Shown piece after piece: positions 1 through 5,372 of a DNA stretch of 5,372 nt. Made by a program: the position numbers and the translations under genes. Below the pieces are notes generated by a model, which saw only the letters and a program-made list of their open reading frames with translations, had not been told where the DNA came from and ran no database searches. The first letter of the stretch is position 1. Every line of letters begins with the position of its first letter. Source of the DNA: Fimbriimonadaceae bacterium (GTDB lineage: Bacteria > Armatimonadota > Fimbriimonadia > Fimbriimonadales > Fimbriimonadaceae). The stretch spans positions 1 to 5,372 of the forward strand of contig JAKRSE010000290.1 in the NCBI GenBank assembly GCA_022402505.1, given 5' to 3'.

Positions 1-1
1 G

Positions 2-208
2 AAGCACCTCTCGCACATGTACCGCTACGCCTGGCGGACCGGCCTGAAGACCACCTACTACCTCCGCACCCAGGCTGCGAGCAACATCGAGAAGGCGACG
101 GTCAGCAAGAAGAAGCAGGTCGCCGTCATCGCCGAGGAGTTCCGCGAGGAAGATCTCGGACGGACCTGCGACATCAACGCCGGTCCGGACTGCGAGGCCT
201 GTCAGTAG
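2..208 (+). CDS. nrdA: Ribonucleoside-diphosphate reductase large (alpha) subunit, class I, C-terminal end only
   Basis: This is the last 68 codons of a class I ribonucleotide reductase catalytic subunit; the 5' part lies before the window. The enzyme reduces ribonucleoside diphosphates to deoxyribonucleotides in the cytoplasm, using a radical supplied by the small subunit (NrdB). The visible segment contains the family's late barrel motif TTYYLRTQAAS (fragment residues 17-26), followed by NIEKATV. After a linker it ends in a flexible tail with the cysteine pair CEAC just before the final Gln. In this family such a C-terminal CxxC pair re-reduces the active-site disulfide and accepts electrons from thioredoxin or glutaredoxin. 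A third cysteine lies eight residues before the pair (TCDIN). The reading frame is open from base 2 to the TAG at 206-208. No nrdB is visible downstream, because the next gene is convergent. The family call is firm; the subclass (Ia, Ib or Ic) cannot be decided from this fragment. Confidence 0.9.
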   Translation, partial: KHLSHMYRYAWRTGLKTTYYLRTQAASNIEKATVSKKKQVAVIAEEFREEDLGRTCDINAGPDCEACQ

Positions 209-229
209 GCTCAGGCCCTGGCAGAAGCA

Positions 230-264
230 GAGAGGGGAGGCCGCGCCCCGCGTCCTCCCCTCTC
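230..264. terminator. GC-rich hairpin between convergent genes, probable (bidirectional) terminator
   Basis: The arms GAGAGGGGAGG (230-240) and CCTCCCCTCTC (254-264) pair perfectly over 11 bp. After a single C/T mismatch, CGCG (242-245) pairs with CGCG (249-252), closing a CCC triloop. The hairpin starts 21 nt after the nrdA-like stop and ends 20 nt before the stop of the convergent TPR gene. The T-tract on the + side is weak (GGTTTCG) and there is none on the - side. It is therefore not a textbook intrinsic terminator, but its position and stability make transcription termination or 3'-end protection the most likely role. Confidence 0.7.
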
Positions 265-284
265 GGTTTCGATCCAGGCTCTGA

Positions 285-2126
285 TCAGCCTTCCATTTCC
301 GCGAGGATCTGTTCCAGTTCTCCCTGATCACCCAGGGCTTCGCGGAGCTGGCGGGCGACGTTTCGGGCTTCCTCGGTCTGCCCGACCCGCTTGGCGGCGA
401 GGCCGTATTGGATGGCGATCGGGATCGATCCGGGCTGAGCCTGGATCGCCTGCCGCATCAGATCGAAGGCCTCGTCATGCCGCTTCTGACCACCCAGGGA
501 GTTCGCCAGCTCGCTGACGGCCGGTTCGCACCCAGGGAAGATGGTGAGGCACTGCTTCGCCGCCTCCTCCGCGGGCAGAAACTCCTCGACCCGGTTGTGG
601 AGGGTCGCGAGGAGAGCCCACAGCTTCCAGTAGTCCTGGAGCCAGTTTCGGAGCGGCTTGAGGTCGGCCAAGGCTCCGGCGACGTCACCATCGTCGGCCT
701 TCTTCTGGGCGGCCTGAATCATCTCCACCCGCTTCGGCTGCTCCAGTTCGATCAGCCAGGCCTGCGCCTGAGCCCGGGTCTGCGGGTCCGAAATCTCGAT
801 CACGTCTCGGAGAACCTTCTCCGCCTCGAACGCCCGGTCGCCCTTCATCAGGGTGTCCGCGTACTCCAGCATCAGCGGGACATTCTGCGGCTCGTCTTCC
901 AGGATCTCTTCATAGAAGTCCATCGCCCGGTCGAAGTCGCCGGAGTCGCGAAGCAGCGGGGCGTAGACCCGCTTGACGGCCAAATTGTCGTCCAGGCTGC
1001 CCATCGCCTGATCCATGAAGGTCTTCGCCTCTTCCACCTTTCCGGTCTGGAGGAGCACCTGCGCGTAGCGAGCATGACCGGGTCCGGACTGGGGGTGCTT
1101 GGCGATGAGACCCTTGAAGAGCGGTTCGATTTCGTGCTCTCGCCCGGTCTGCCCGAGGACGTGGGTCAAAACGTCATAGGGCGTCGGATCGAAGTTCTCG
1201 CTGTTCTGCAGCTCGATCGCCTTCTTCAGCGAGCGTTCGGCATTCACCGGCATGTTCTGCTGGAGCTGAACCATGCCGAGCCGGGTCCAGACGGCGGGCT
1301 CATCCGGAACCAGTCGGGAGGCCCTTTCCAGCAGGGTCGTCGCCTTGTTGGCATCGCCGAAATCGGCAAAGAAGGATCCGATCTGGAACAGCACGGCCGG
1401 GCTCTCCGGGCACTGGGCGGCGGCGACATCGAGGGCTTCGACCGCCATGTCCGGCGTTCCCAGCCGAAGATTGAAGCAGCGGCGGGCGAGTTCGACCAGA
1501 GCGAAGGCCACGGTTTCGAAGCCGGGAACCGCCTTCAGAGCGGCCTGACCGGCCTCGTAGCTGCCTTTGGGGGTCCAGTCATACACGACTCGGCCCTGCG
1601 AGCGGTCGAGGTACTGAACGGCATCCATCACCCTGAGCCAGTTGGCGACGGCCTCCGAGTCTCCGGTCTGGAACATCGCTTCGACGCTGGTCCGCTCGTC
1701 CGGGATCTCGCCTCCGGCGCCGCGGGTCAGCTCCACCATCAGGTCGGCCAGGGCGACGGTCATGGCTCCGGCGACCCAGTCGGCCCGCTTCACTTCCTGC
1801 GGCTCCTGATAGTTCCTCTCGAACCGCCGGATCTCCAGGCTGCCTTCCTGGACCGTCCCGGTGAGCAGGCCGTCGAAGATCACGTCCGGCGCTCCCTGCT
1901 CGGCGATGTTCTCCAAGAGCTCGGCCTCGTTGTGCCCCTCGGCGGGATTCGTCAGGCGGAACCGGGTGCCGTCCTCGGCCTCCTCCGGCTGCATGTACTG
2001 CACGAAACCGATCTCATCCGCTGCGCCCGAGGCTCGGAGAATCTCGCTGAGATAGGAGCCGAGCTGGCGGGCCAGGGCCTGGTCGGCGCCCGGGGCGGCA
2101 TTGAAGGGCAGGACTGCGATCCGCAT
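285..2126 (-). CDS. TolB/FlgO-like N-terminal domain plus TPR-repeat protein, function unknown
   Basis: This is a 613-residue protein. I do not recognise a named orthologue. The N-terminal ~135 residues look like the TolB-N/FlgO-type alpha/beta domain found in front of TPRs: an initial strand MRIAVLPF, a helix (LARQLGSYLSEIL, 18-30), and later a strand pair around DVIFDGLLTGTV (81-92) and SLEIRRFE (96-103). From about residue 205 to 602 it is almost entirely paired helices with TPR-like spacing and residues, for example VLFQIGSFFADFGDANKATTL (from 245), WTRLGMVQLQQ (280-290) and YAQVLLQTGKVEEAKTF (354-370). I count roughly ten repeats, several degenerate. It has no signal peptide or membrane segment, so it should be cytoplasmic and probably a protein-interaction scaffold. 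The ATG at 2126 is chosen because the beta strand begins there and upstream codons run into the divergent promoter region; no clear Shine-Dalgarno precedes it. The frame stays open far upstream, but that part is antisense to pspA and uvrC. The gene is divergent from pspA and convergent with nrdA. Confidence 0.85.
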   Translation of the reverse strand: MRIAVLPFNAAPGADQALARQLGSYLSEILRASGAADEIGFVQYMQPEEAEDGTRFRLTNPAEGHNEAELLENIAEQGAPDVIFDGLLTGTVQEGSLEIRRFERNYQEPQEVKRADWVAGAMTVALADLMVELTRGAGGEIPDERTSVEAMFQTGDSEAVANWLRVMDAVQYLDRSQGRVVYDWTPKGSYEAGQAALKAVPGFETVAFALVELARRCFNLRLGTPDMAVEALDVAAAQCPESPAVLFQIGSFFADFGDANKATTLLERASRLVPDEPAVWTRLGMVQLQQNMPVNAERSLKKAIELQNSENFDPTPYDVLTHVLGQTGREHEIEPLFKGLIAKHPQSGPGHARYAQVLLQTGKVEEAKTFMDQAMGSLDDNLAVKRVYAPLLRDSGDFDRAMDFYEEILEDEPQNVPLMLEYADTLMKGDRAFEAEKVLRDVIEISDPQTRAQAQAWLIELEQPKRVEMIQAAQKKADDGDVAGALADLKPLRNWLQDYWKLWALLATLHNRVEEFLPAEEAAKQCLTIFPGCEPAVSELANSLGGQKRHDEAFDLMRQAIQAQPGSIPIAIQYGLAAKRVGQTEEARNVARQLREALGDQGELEQILAEMEG

Positions 2127-2138
2127 CGGCCAAAGTTT

Positions 2139-2148
2139 GAACCGGTTC
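2139..2148. repeat. Perfect 10-bp palindrome GAACCGGTTC
   Basis: The site is fully self-complementary and lies 12 bp upstream of the TPR gene start codon, so it would overlap its promoter or 5' leader. It could be an operator half of a regulatory system. A 10-bp palindrome is also not very rare by chance in 100 bases, so this is only a candidate. Confidence 0.3.
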
Positions 2149-2164
2149 CCAGTGCGGCGGGGGT

Positions 2165-2188
2165 CCGGCGGGCCGTTCGGCCGGCCGG
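2165..2188. repeat. 24-bp near-perfect inverted repeat, candidate operator
   Basis: The outer arms CCGGC (2165-2169) and GCCGG (2184-2188) pair, a single G-G mismatch follows (2170/2183), and the inner arms GGCCG (2171-2175) and CGGCC (2178-2182) pair around a TT centre. The dyad ends two bases before the TAGAAT element, exactly where the -35 and spacer of the pspA promoter would lie. A dimeric repressor bound here would block pspA transcription. GC-rich sequence makes such dyads easier to find by chance, so operator function is inference. Confidence 0.4.
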
Positions 2189-2190
2189 TG

Positions 2191-2196
2191 TAGAAT
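2191..2196 (+). promoter_or_regulatory. Candidate -10 element (TAGAAT) for pspA(-uvrC)
   Basis: TAGAAT matches the sigma-70-type consensus TATAAT at five of six positions. It lies 32 nt before the pspA ATG, which would put transcription start near 2203. There is no recognisable TTGACA at the usual spacing, where the inverted repeat lies instead. A closely similar sequence precedes the lipid kinase gene (4897-4910). Confidence 0.4.
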
Positions 2197-2203
2197 GTCC
2201 GAA

Positions 2204-2217
2204 CCTTGCCCGCAAGG
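2204..2217 (+). other. Small stem-loop in the pspA leader
   Basis: CCTTG (2204-2208) pairs with CAAGG (2213-2217) around CCCG. If the TAGAAT element is used, this hairpin would sit at the very 5' end of the mRNA and just before the GAGG ribosome binding motif (2223-2226). It could stabilise the transcript. The stem is short and the role is inferred only from position. Confidence 0.3.
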
Positions 2218-2228
2218 CTCCCGAGGTC

Positions 2229-2993
2229 ATGAAACGCTTTATCGCCTGGCTGCGCGCTCTGTTCAACCGGACCATGGACAAGGTCGAGGATCCAGAAATG
2301 ATGCTGGATCAGGCCCGCCGCGACATGCAGCAGGCCCTCACCGCGAACCGTGAGAAGGCGGTTCAGGCCATCACCCAGAAGAACCGTCTTCAGACGATGC
2401 TGGACGAGGCGACCAAGAAGAGTCTGACCCTGGAGAACCAGGCCTCCATGGCTCTGCGGCAGGGCAACCGCGAGCTCGCCAAGCAGTTCCTGCGGGAGAA
2501 GGCGAACAATGACACGGCGATCGCGACCCTCCAGGCCACCCTGGCCCAGGCGGTCGAGACGGTCGAACAGGTGAAGGTCGCGATCAAGCGTCAGGAAGAG
2601 GACGTCCGCAAGAAGACGGCCGAAGCCCTGGCGATGAAGACCCAGTGGAAGCAGGCCCAGATTCAGGATTCGATCACGAAGTCTCTGCAGGGGCTGACCT
2701 TCGACAACGAGTACGAGGGCTCCTTCGCCGCGGCGCGGGAAAAGATTCAGAACAAGCAGGCCGAAGCGGCCGCCCGGCAGGAAATGTACGGCGGCAGCAT
2801 CCAGGGCAAGATCATGTCGATGGAAGACCAGGCGATGGACATGGCGGCCGACGAAGAGCTGAAGAAGCTCGAAGAGAAGCTCGGCCTCAGCACCGCCGCT
2901 CCCATCCAGGAGACCGCCACCGCCTCCACCGACGTGGACGCCCAGCTGGACGAGCTCGAAAAGCGGCTCCAGCAGGGCCAGGGCCCGGCCTAG
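2229..2993 (+). CDS. pspA: PspA/IM30 (Vipp1-like) family membrane-stress protein
   Basis: This 254-residue protein belongs to the PspA/IM30 family, ESCRT-III-like proteins that assemble on the inner face of the cytoplasmic membrane and help keep it intact under stress. The N-terminus (MKRFIAWLRALFNR, 1-14) is the basic amphipathic helix used for membrane binding. It is followed by the family hallmark VEDPEMMLDQARRDM (19-33). A long coiled-coil hairpin runs from about 25 to 150 and includes ASMALRQGNRELAKQFLREK (72-91), a conserved family stretch. Further helices extend to about residue 218. Residues 221-254 form a Thr/Ala-rich linker and a short charged helix (DVDAQLDELEKRLQQ). The ATG is preceded by GAGG (2223-2226) with a short 2-nt spacing, and no other in-frame ATG or GTG precedes it in the leader. 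No pspF, pspB or pspC lies nearby. It is followed 27 nt later by uvrC, so the two are probably co-transcribed. The divergent TPR gene may share its control region. Confidence 0.93.
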   Translation: MKRFIAWLRALFNRTMDKVEDPEMMLDQARRDMQQALTANREKAVQAITQKNRLQTMLDEATKKSLTLENQASMALRQGNRELAKQFLREKANNDTAIATLQATLAQAVETVEQVKVAIKRQEEDVRKKTAEALAMKTQWKQAQIQDSITKSLQGLTFDNEYEGSFAAAREKIQNKQAEAAARQEMYGGSIQGKIMSMEDQAMDMAADEELKKLEEKLGLSTAAPIQETATASTDVDAQLDELEKRLQQGQGPA

Positions 2994-3005
2994 TCCTCGG
3001 GCGGG

Positions 3006-3013
3006 AAGGGAGG
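3006..3013 (+). promoter_or_regulatory. Strong Shine-Dalgarno site of uvrC
   Basis: AAGGGAGG lies 7 nt before the ATG at 3021. It is the best ribosome binding site in the window and decides the uvrC start. It sits inside the 27-nt pspA-uvrC gap, which has no terminator-like hairpin. Confidence 0.75.
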
Positions 3014-3020
3014 CCGAGAC

Positions 3021-4883
3021 ATGCCCCCCAAGGAATCTGAAGCCCACGTCCAGGAACGCCTGAAGGCGCTTCCGAAGACTCCCGGTTGCTACATCTACCG
3101 GGGGCAGAAGGGCGAGGTGCTCTATGTCGGCAAGGCGGTGAACCTGCGGAGCCGGGTGCGGAGCTACTTTCAGGCCGGGGCGCAGCACGGCATCCGCATC
3201 GCCAGGCTGGTCCAGAAGGTCTCCGACATCGAATGGATCGTCGTCGACAGCGAGGTCGAGGCGCTCGTCCTTGAATGCAACCTCATCAAGGAGCATCGGC
3301 CGCCGTTCAACGTCCGGTTGCGCGACGACAAGAGCTACCCCTACATCGTCGTGACCAAGGAGGCGTTCCCGCGGGTCCTCTTCACGCGCAACCCGAAGAA
3401 GGGAAGCGGCCGCACATTCGGACCTTACACCAGCGCCTTCAGCGTGCGCGACACGCTCCAGCTGCTCCACAAGACCTTCCCCCTGATCCCCTGCGGGAAG
3501 AGCTGGAGCGGGAAGCGCGAGCAGAGACCCTGCCTCTATCACCACATCGGCCAGTGCATGGCCCCCTGCGCCGGCCTCGCCGACCCAGCCGCATACTCCG
3601 AGGTGATCCAGCAGGTCGAACGGTTCCTGCAGGGCAAAGAGGCCGGGGTGATCGAGGACCTGGAGGCGGAGATGGAAGCGGCCGCCGAGGCCATGGAGTT
3701 CGAGCGGGCCGCCGTGCTGCGTGACCGGATTCAGGCTCTCCGGAACGTCCTGGAGAAGCAGAAGGTCCTCACCGACGACGGAGGGGACCGCGACGTGGTT
3801 GCCGTGGTCAACGACGAGCGGGGAGCGGCGATCCAGATGCTTTACGTCCGGAACGGGCGGCTGGTCGGGCAGCGCAGCTTCATGCTGGACGGCAGCTCGG
3901 AGCTGAGTCCCACCGAGTCGGTCCAGGAGTTCGTCAAGCAGTACTACTCCGAAGTCCCCGAGGTGCCGAGGGAGATCCTGCTTCCGGTGGAGATCGAAGA
4001 GCGGCGGATCGTGGAACAGTGGCTTCGCGGACGGCGGGGAGCGGCGGTCAGCATCGAGGTGCCGCAGAAGGGGGCCAACATGCGCCTGCTGGACCTCGCC
4101 GCGCAGAACGCCGAACAGGCGCTGAAGGCCTATGCGCTGGAGGCGGAGCAGAAAGAGCGGTTCGCCGAGCAGGCGGTCGGCCAGCTGAGCGAAGCCCTCG
4201 ACCTTCCGACCCCGGCGCTCCGGGTGGAGGGATACGACATCTCGAACATTCAGGGCACGGCGCCCGTCGGCAGCATGGTGGTCACCGAGAACGGCGAGGC
4301 CGCCCGCGCCGAGTACCGCCGATTCCGGATCAAGTTCAACCCCGAGAGCCCGAACGACTTCGCGATGATGAACGAAGTCCTGATGCGGCGGTTCCGGCGG
4401 CATCTGGACGGCGACGAAAAGTTCGCGCGGCTTCCCGACCTCATCATGATCGACGGGGGCAAAGGGCAGCTTCATGCGGCTCTGAAGGCCCGCGACGACC
4501 TCGGGCTGACCGTGCCGATGGTCGGTCTGGCCAAGAAGCAGGAGATCATCTACGTGCCCACCGCCAGGCGGGAGGATGGCGACTATGACTACCGGGAGGT
4601 GATCCTGCCGCTTCAGTCGCCCGGGCTGCTCCTCCTTCGCCGGCTCCGAGACGAGGCCCATCGCTTCGCGATCACCTTCCATCGCAAGGTCCGGGACAAG
4701 CGGGCGCACGGCTCGGTCCTGGATGAGGTGCCCGGGATCGGGCCGCGCCGGCGTCGGCTTCTGCTGCGCACGTTCGGCAGTGTGGAAGCGATCCGCCGGA
4801 GCACTCCCGAAGAGCTGGCCGCGGTCCCCACGATGACCCGGAATCTGGCCGAGCAGATTCTGGAGTTCCTGAGGGTCGAATGA
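3021..4883 (+). CDS. uvrC: Excinuclease ABC subunit C (UvrC), complete
   Basis: UvrC is the nuclease of bacterial nucleotide excision repair. It joins the UvrB-DNA complex and cuts on both sides of the lesion. All family parts are present in 620 residues, a normal length. The N-terminal GIY-YIG nuclease (about 18-100), which makes the 3' cut, has PGCYIY (21-26), LYVGKAVNLRSR (34-45) and Glu85 in LVLECNLIK. Four cysteines (158, 171, 179, 183) match the spacing of the conserved cysteines reported to bind an iron-sulfur cluster in E. coli UvrC. A UVR helical hairpin (about 205-240) should contact UvrB. The RNase H-like nuclease for the 5' cut has Asp406 (EGYDISNIQG), Asp478 (LIMIDGGKGQL) and His547 (RDEAHRFA), the expected D-D-H triad. 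The C-terminal helix-hairpin-helix region (566-618) has a canonical first hairpin (VPGIG, 570-574), but the second reads VPTMT. It is the middle gene of a likely pspA-uvrC-lipid kinase run. Confidence 0.98.
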   Translation: MPPKESEAHVQERLKALPKTPGCYIYRGQKGEVLYVGKAVNLRSRVRSYFQAGAQHGIRIARLVQKVSDIEWIVVDSEVEALVLECNLIKEHRPPFNVRLRDDKSYPYIVVTKEAFPRVLFTRNPKKGSGRTFGPYTSAFSVRDTLQLLHKTFPLIPCGKSWSGKREQRPCLYHHIGQCMAPCAGLADPAAYSEVIQQVERFLQGKEAGVIEDLEAEMEAAAEAMEFERAAVLRDRIQALRNVLEKQKVLTDDGGDRDVVAVVNDERGAAIQMLYVRNGRLVGQRSFMLDGSSELSPTESVQEFVKQYYSEVPEVPREILLPVEIEERRIVEQWLRGRRGAAVSIEVPQKGANMRLLDLAAQNAEQALKAYALEAEQKERFAEQAVGQLSEALDLPTPALRVEGYDISNIQGTAPVGSMVVTENGEAARAEYRRFRIKFNPESPNDFAMMNEVLMRRFRRHLDGDEKFARLPDLIMIDGGKGQLHAALKARDDLGLTVPMVGLAKKQEIIYVPTARREDGDYDYREVILPLQSPGLLLLRRLRDEAHRFAITFHRKVRDKRAHGSVLDEVPGIGPRRRRLLLRTFGSVEAIRRSTPEELAAVPTMTRNLAEQILEFLRVE

Positions 4884-4896
4884 GCCGGATCGGCCT

Positions 4897-4910
4897 GGCC
4901 GGCGTAGGAT
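4897..4910 (+). promoter_or_regulatory. Promoter-like motif before the lipid kinase gene, similar to that before pspA
   Basis: GGCCGGCGTAGGAT matches the sequence at 2183-2196 (GGCCGGTGTAGAAT) at 12 of 14 positions. The last six bases resemble a -10 element (TAGGAT). If used, transcription would start near 4917, inside or just after the GAGGA motif, giving a nearly leaderless mRNA. It may therefore be a weak internal promoter, another kind of site, or chance. Confidence 0.3.
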
Positions 4911-4928
4911 TCTGAGGACCACCGCAAC

Positions 4929-5372
4929 ATGTCGAAGCCGCCCTATGCCGTCCTGGTGAGCCGTCGTTCCCGCCTGGGATCGTCGATTCTCGGGCGGCTG
5001 GAATCGGATCACCGAGGTCGGGCCGCCTTCGTCCTCCCCGTGCAGACCGAGGGCCAGATGAAGGCGGGCATCGAATGGGCACGGCAGGAGGGAGTCGAGT
5101 CGGTCTGGGTGGCGGGGGGAGACGGCACGATCCGCCGGGCGGCCGGTCTGCTTGCGGGCGGCCCGATGACGTTGGCGGTTCTCCCCATCGGGACCGGCAA
5201 CGCCCTGGCGCGGGATCTGAATCTGCCGCTGAACCCTTTTGCCGCGGCCGAATTCCACCTTCGCAACCGGCATCGGGAACAGATCGATCTGGGGTTCTGC
5301 AACGGCATGCCGTTCGTCAACTCGGTGACGGCGGGGCTGACAACGTCCATCGTCCGCCCCCTGGACCGGGAA
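4929..5372 (+). CDS. Diacylglycerol/lipid kinase family protein (YegS/DgkB-like), N-terminal part
   Basis: The first 148 residues of a soluble DAGK-catalytic-domain lipid kinase are present; the gene runs off the window end in an open frame. The family phosphorylates diacylglycerol or related lipids with ATP at the cytoplasmic membrane face, recycling them into phosphatidic acid. Key evidence is the nucleotide-binding glycine motif VAGGDGTIRRAA (61-72), the second conserved loop LPIGTGNALARDL (85-97) and the downstream QIDLG (118-122), in the family order. The N-terminus lacks a signal peptide. The start is fixed by an in-frame TAG at 4905-4907, after which the ATG at 4929 is the only usual start; GAGGA (4914-4918) precedes it by 10 nt. 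It follows uvrC by 45 nt with no terminator. The C-terminal substrate-binding part is missing, so the lipid substrate, and the choice among YegS, DgkB and BmrU-like groups, cannot be decided. Confidence 0.93.
   Translation, partial: MSKPPYAVLVSRRSRLGSSILGRLESDHRGRAAFVLPVQTEGQMKAGIEWARQEGVESVWVAGGDGTIRRAAGLLAGGPMTLAVLPIGTGNALARDLNLPLNPFAAAEFHLRNRHREQIDLGFCNGMPFVNSVTAGLTTSIVRPLDRE

Larger units (their letters stand above)
2127..2228. promoter_or_regulatory. Divergent intergenic region between the TPR gene and pspA
   Basis: These 102 bases separate the two divergent start codons and must hold both promoters unless one gene is read from elsewhere. Visible elements are a perfect 10-bp palindrome GAACCGGTTC (2139-2148), a larger inverted repeat (2165-2188), a TAGAAT element reading toward pspA (2191-2196) and a small stem-loop (2204-2217). 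I see no convincing -35/-10 pair for the TPR gene on the - strand. I also found no sigma-54 -24/-12 pair (GG, then GC 12 bases on) next to pspA, unlike the enterobacterial psp operon. Confidence 0.6.

Noticed and set aside
2197..2220. Sigma-54 promoter before pspA, suggested by TTGC at 2206-2209
   Set aside because: The required GG 12 bases before the GC is absent (TG at 2196-2197), so the -24 element is missing.
408..2228. Upstream extension of pspA on the + strand (607 further codons)
   Set aside because: It is the antisense of the TPR gene in aligned register. PspA homologues start at the MKRFIAWL helix at 2229.
3275..3724. 149-codon + strand open frame within uvrC
   Set aside because: It is an out-of-frame, Arg/Pro-rich shadow of uvrC. 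The uvrC frame there carries conserved cysteines and the UVR region.
4019..4588. 189-codon + strand open frame within uvrC
   Set aside because: It is an out-of-frame shadow over the conserved RNase H-like domain of uvrC, with low-complexity Arg/Gly/Ala composition typical of GC-rich off-frame reading.
4884..4903. Terminator after uvrC from the GCCGG/CCGGC pair
   Set aside because: The stem is only 5 bp, with a 10-nt loop, and no T-tract follows; it is more likely part of the GC-rich motif before the kinase gene.
2127..5273. Upstream extension of the TPR gene on the - strand (1049 further codons)
   Set aside because: It is exactly antisense, codon for codon, to pspA, uvrC and the kinase gene, all of which are clear conserved proteins. 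Its translation is Arg/Leu/Pro-rich with no recognisable domain.
4672..5350. Two - strand open frames over the end of uvrC and the kinase gene (4672-5082 and 5009-5350)
   Set aside because: They oppose clear conserved motifs (HhH, GGDGT, PIGTGN) on the + strand and have no recognisable domain or ribosome binding site.
1..5372. CRISPR array, insertion sequence, tRNA or phage-like segments
   Set aside because: I saw no regularly spaced direct repeats, transposase motifs, tRNA-like folds or abrupt base composition change. Almost all sequence is accounted for by conserved genes.

Overview
The window is a GC-rich bacterial chromosome segment (roughly 60-65% GC by eye). It holds ordinary, densely packed core genes, with no sign of mobile elements, CRISPR, tRNA or rRNA. 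The phylum cannot be fixed from sequence alone. The PspA protein, the CxxC-tailed class I ribonucleotide reductase and the weak Shine-Dalgarno sites at several genes would fit a deep-branching GC-rich lineage such as Armatimonadota or Planctomycetota, but that is a low-confidence guess.

Layout. (1) Bases 2-208, + strand: the C-terminal end of a class I ribonucleotide reductase large subunit (nrdA-like). (2) Bases 230-264: a strong GC-rich hairpin between two convergent genes, probably a shared terminator. (3) Bases 285-2126, - strand: a 613-residue cytoplasmic protein with a TolB/FlgO-like N-terminal domain followed by many TPR-like helical repeats; its function is unknown. (4) Bases 2127-2228: a divergent promoter region with a near-perfect 24-bp inverted repeat, a TAGAAT -10-like element and a small stem-loop. 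(5) Bases 2229-2993, +: a PspA/IM30 membrane-stress protein. (6) Bases 3021-4883, +: a complete uvrC, 27 nt after pspA and with a good ribosome binding site. (7) Bases 4929-5372, +: the N-terminal part of a diacylglycerol/lipid kinase (YegS/DgkB-like), cut by the window end.

The pspA, uvrC and lipid kinase genes lie in one direction with gaps of 27 and 45 nt and could form one transcript, although a promoter-like motif resembling the one before pspA also precedes the kinase gene. Together they touch membrane maintenance (PspA, lipid kinase), DNA repair (UvrC) and dNTP supply (RNR). This is more likely housekeeping proximity than a dedicated system. I found no convincing new defence, mobile or biosynthetic system. 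The points most worth checking are the divergent regulatory region, the repeated promoter-like motif and the unclassified TolB-N/TPR protein.
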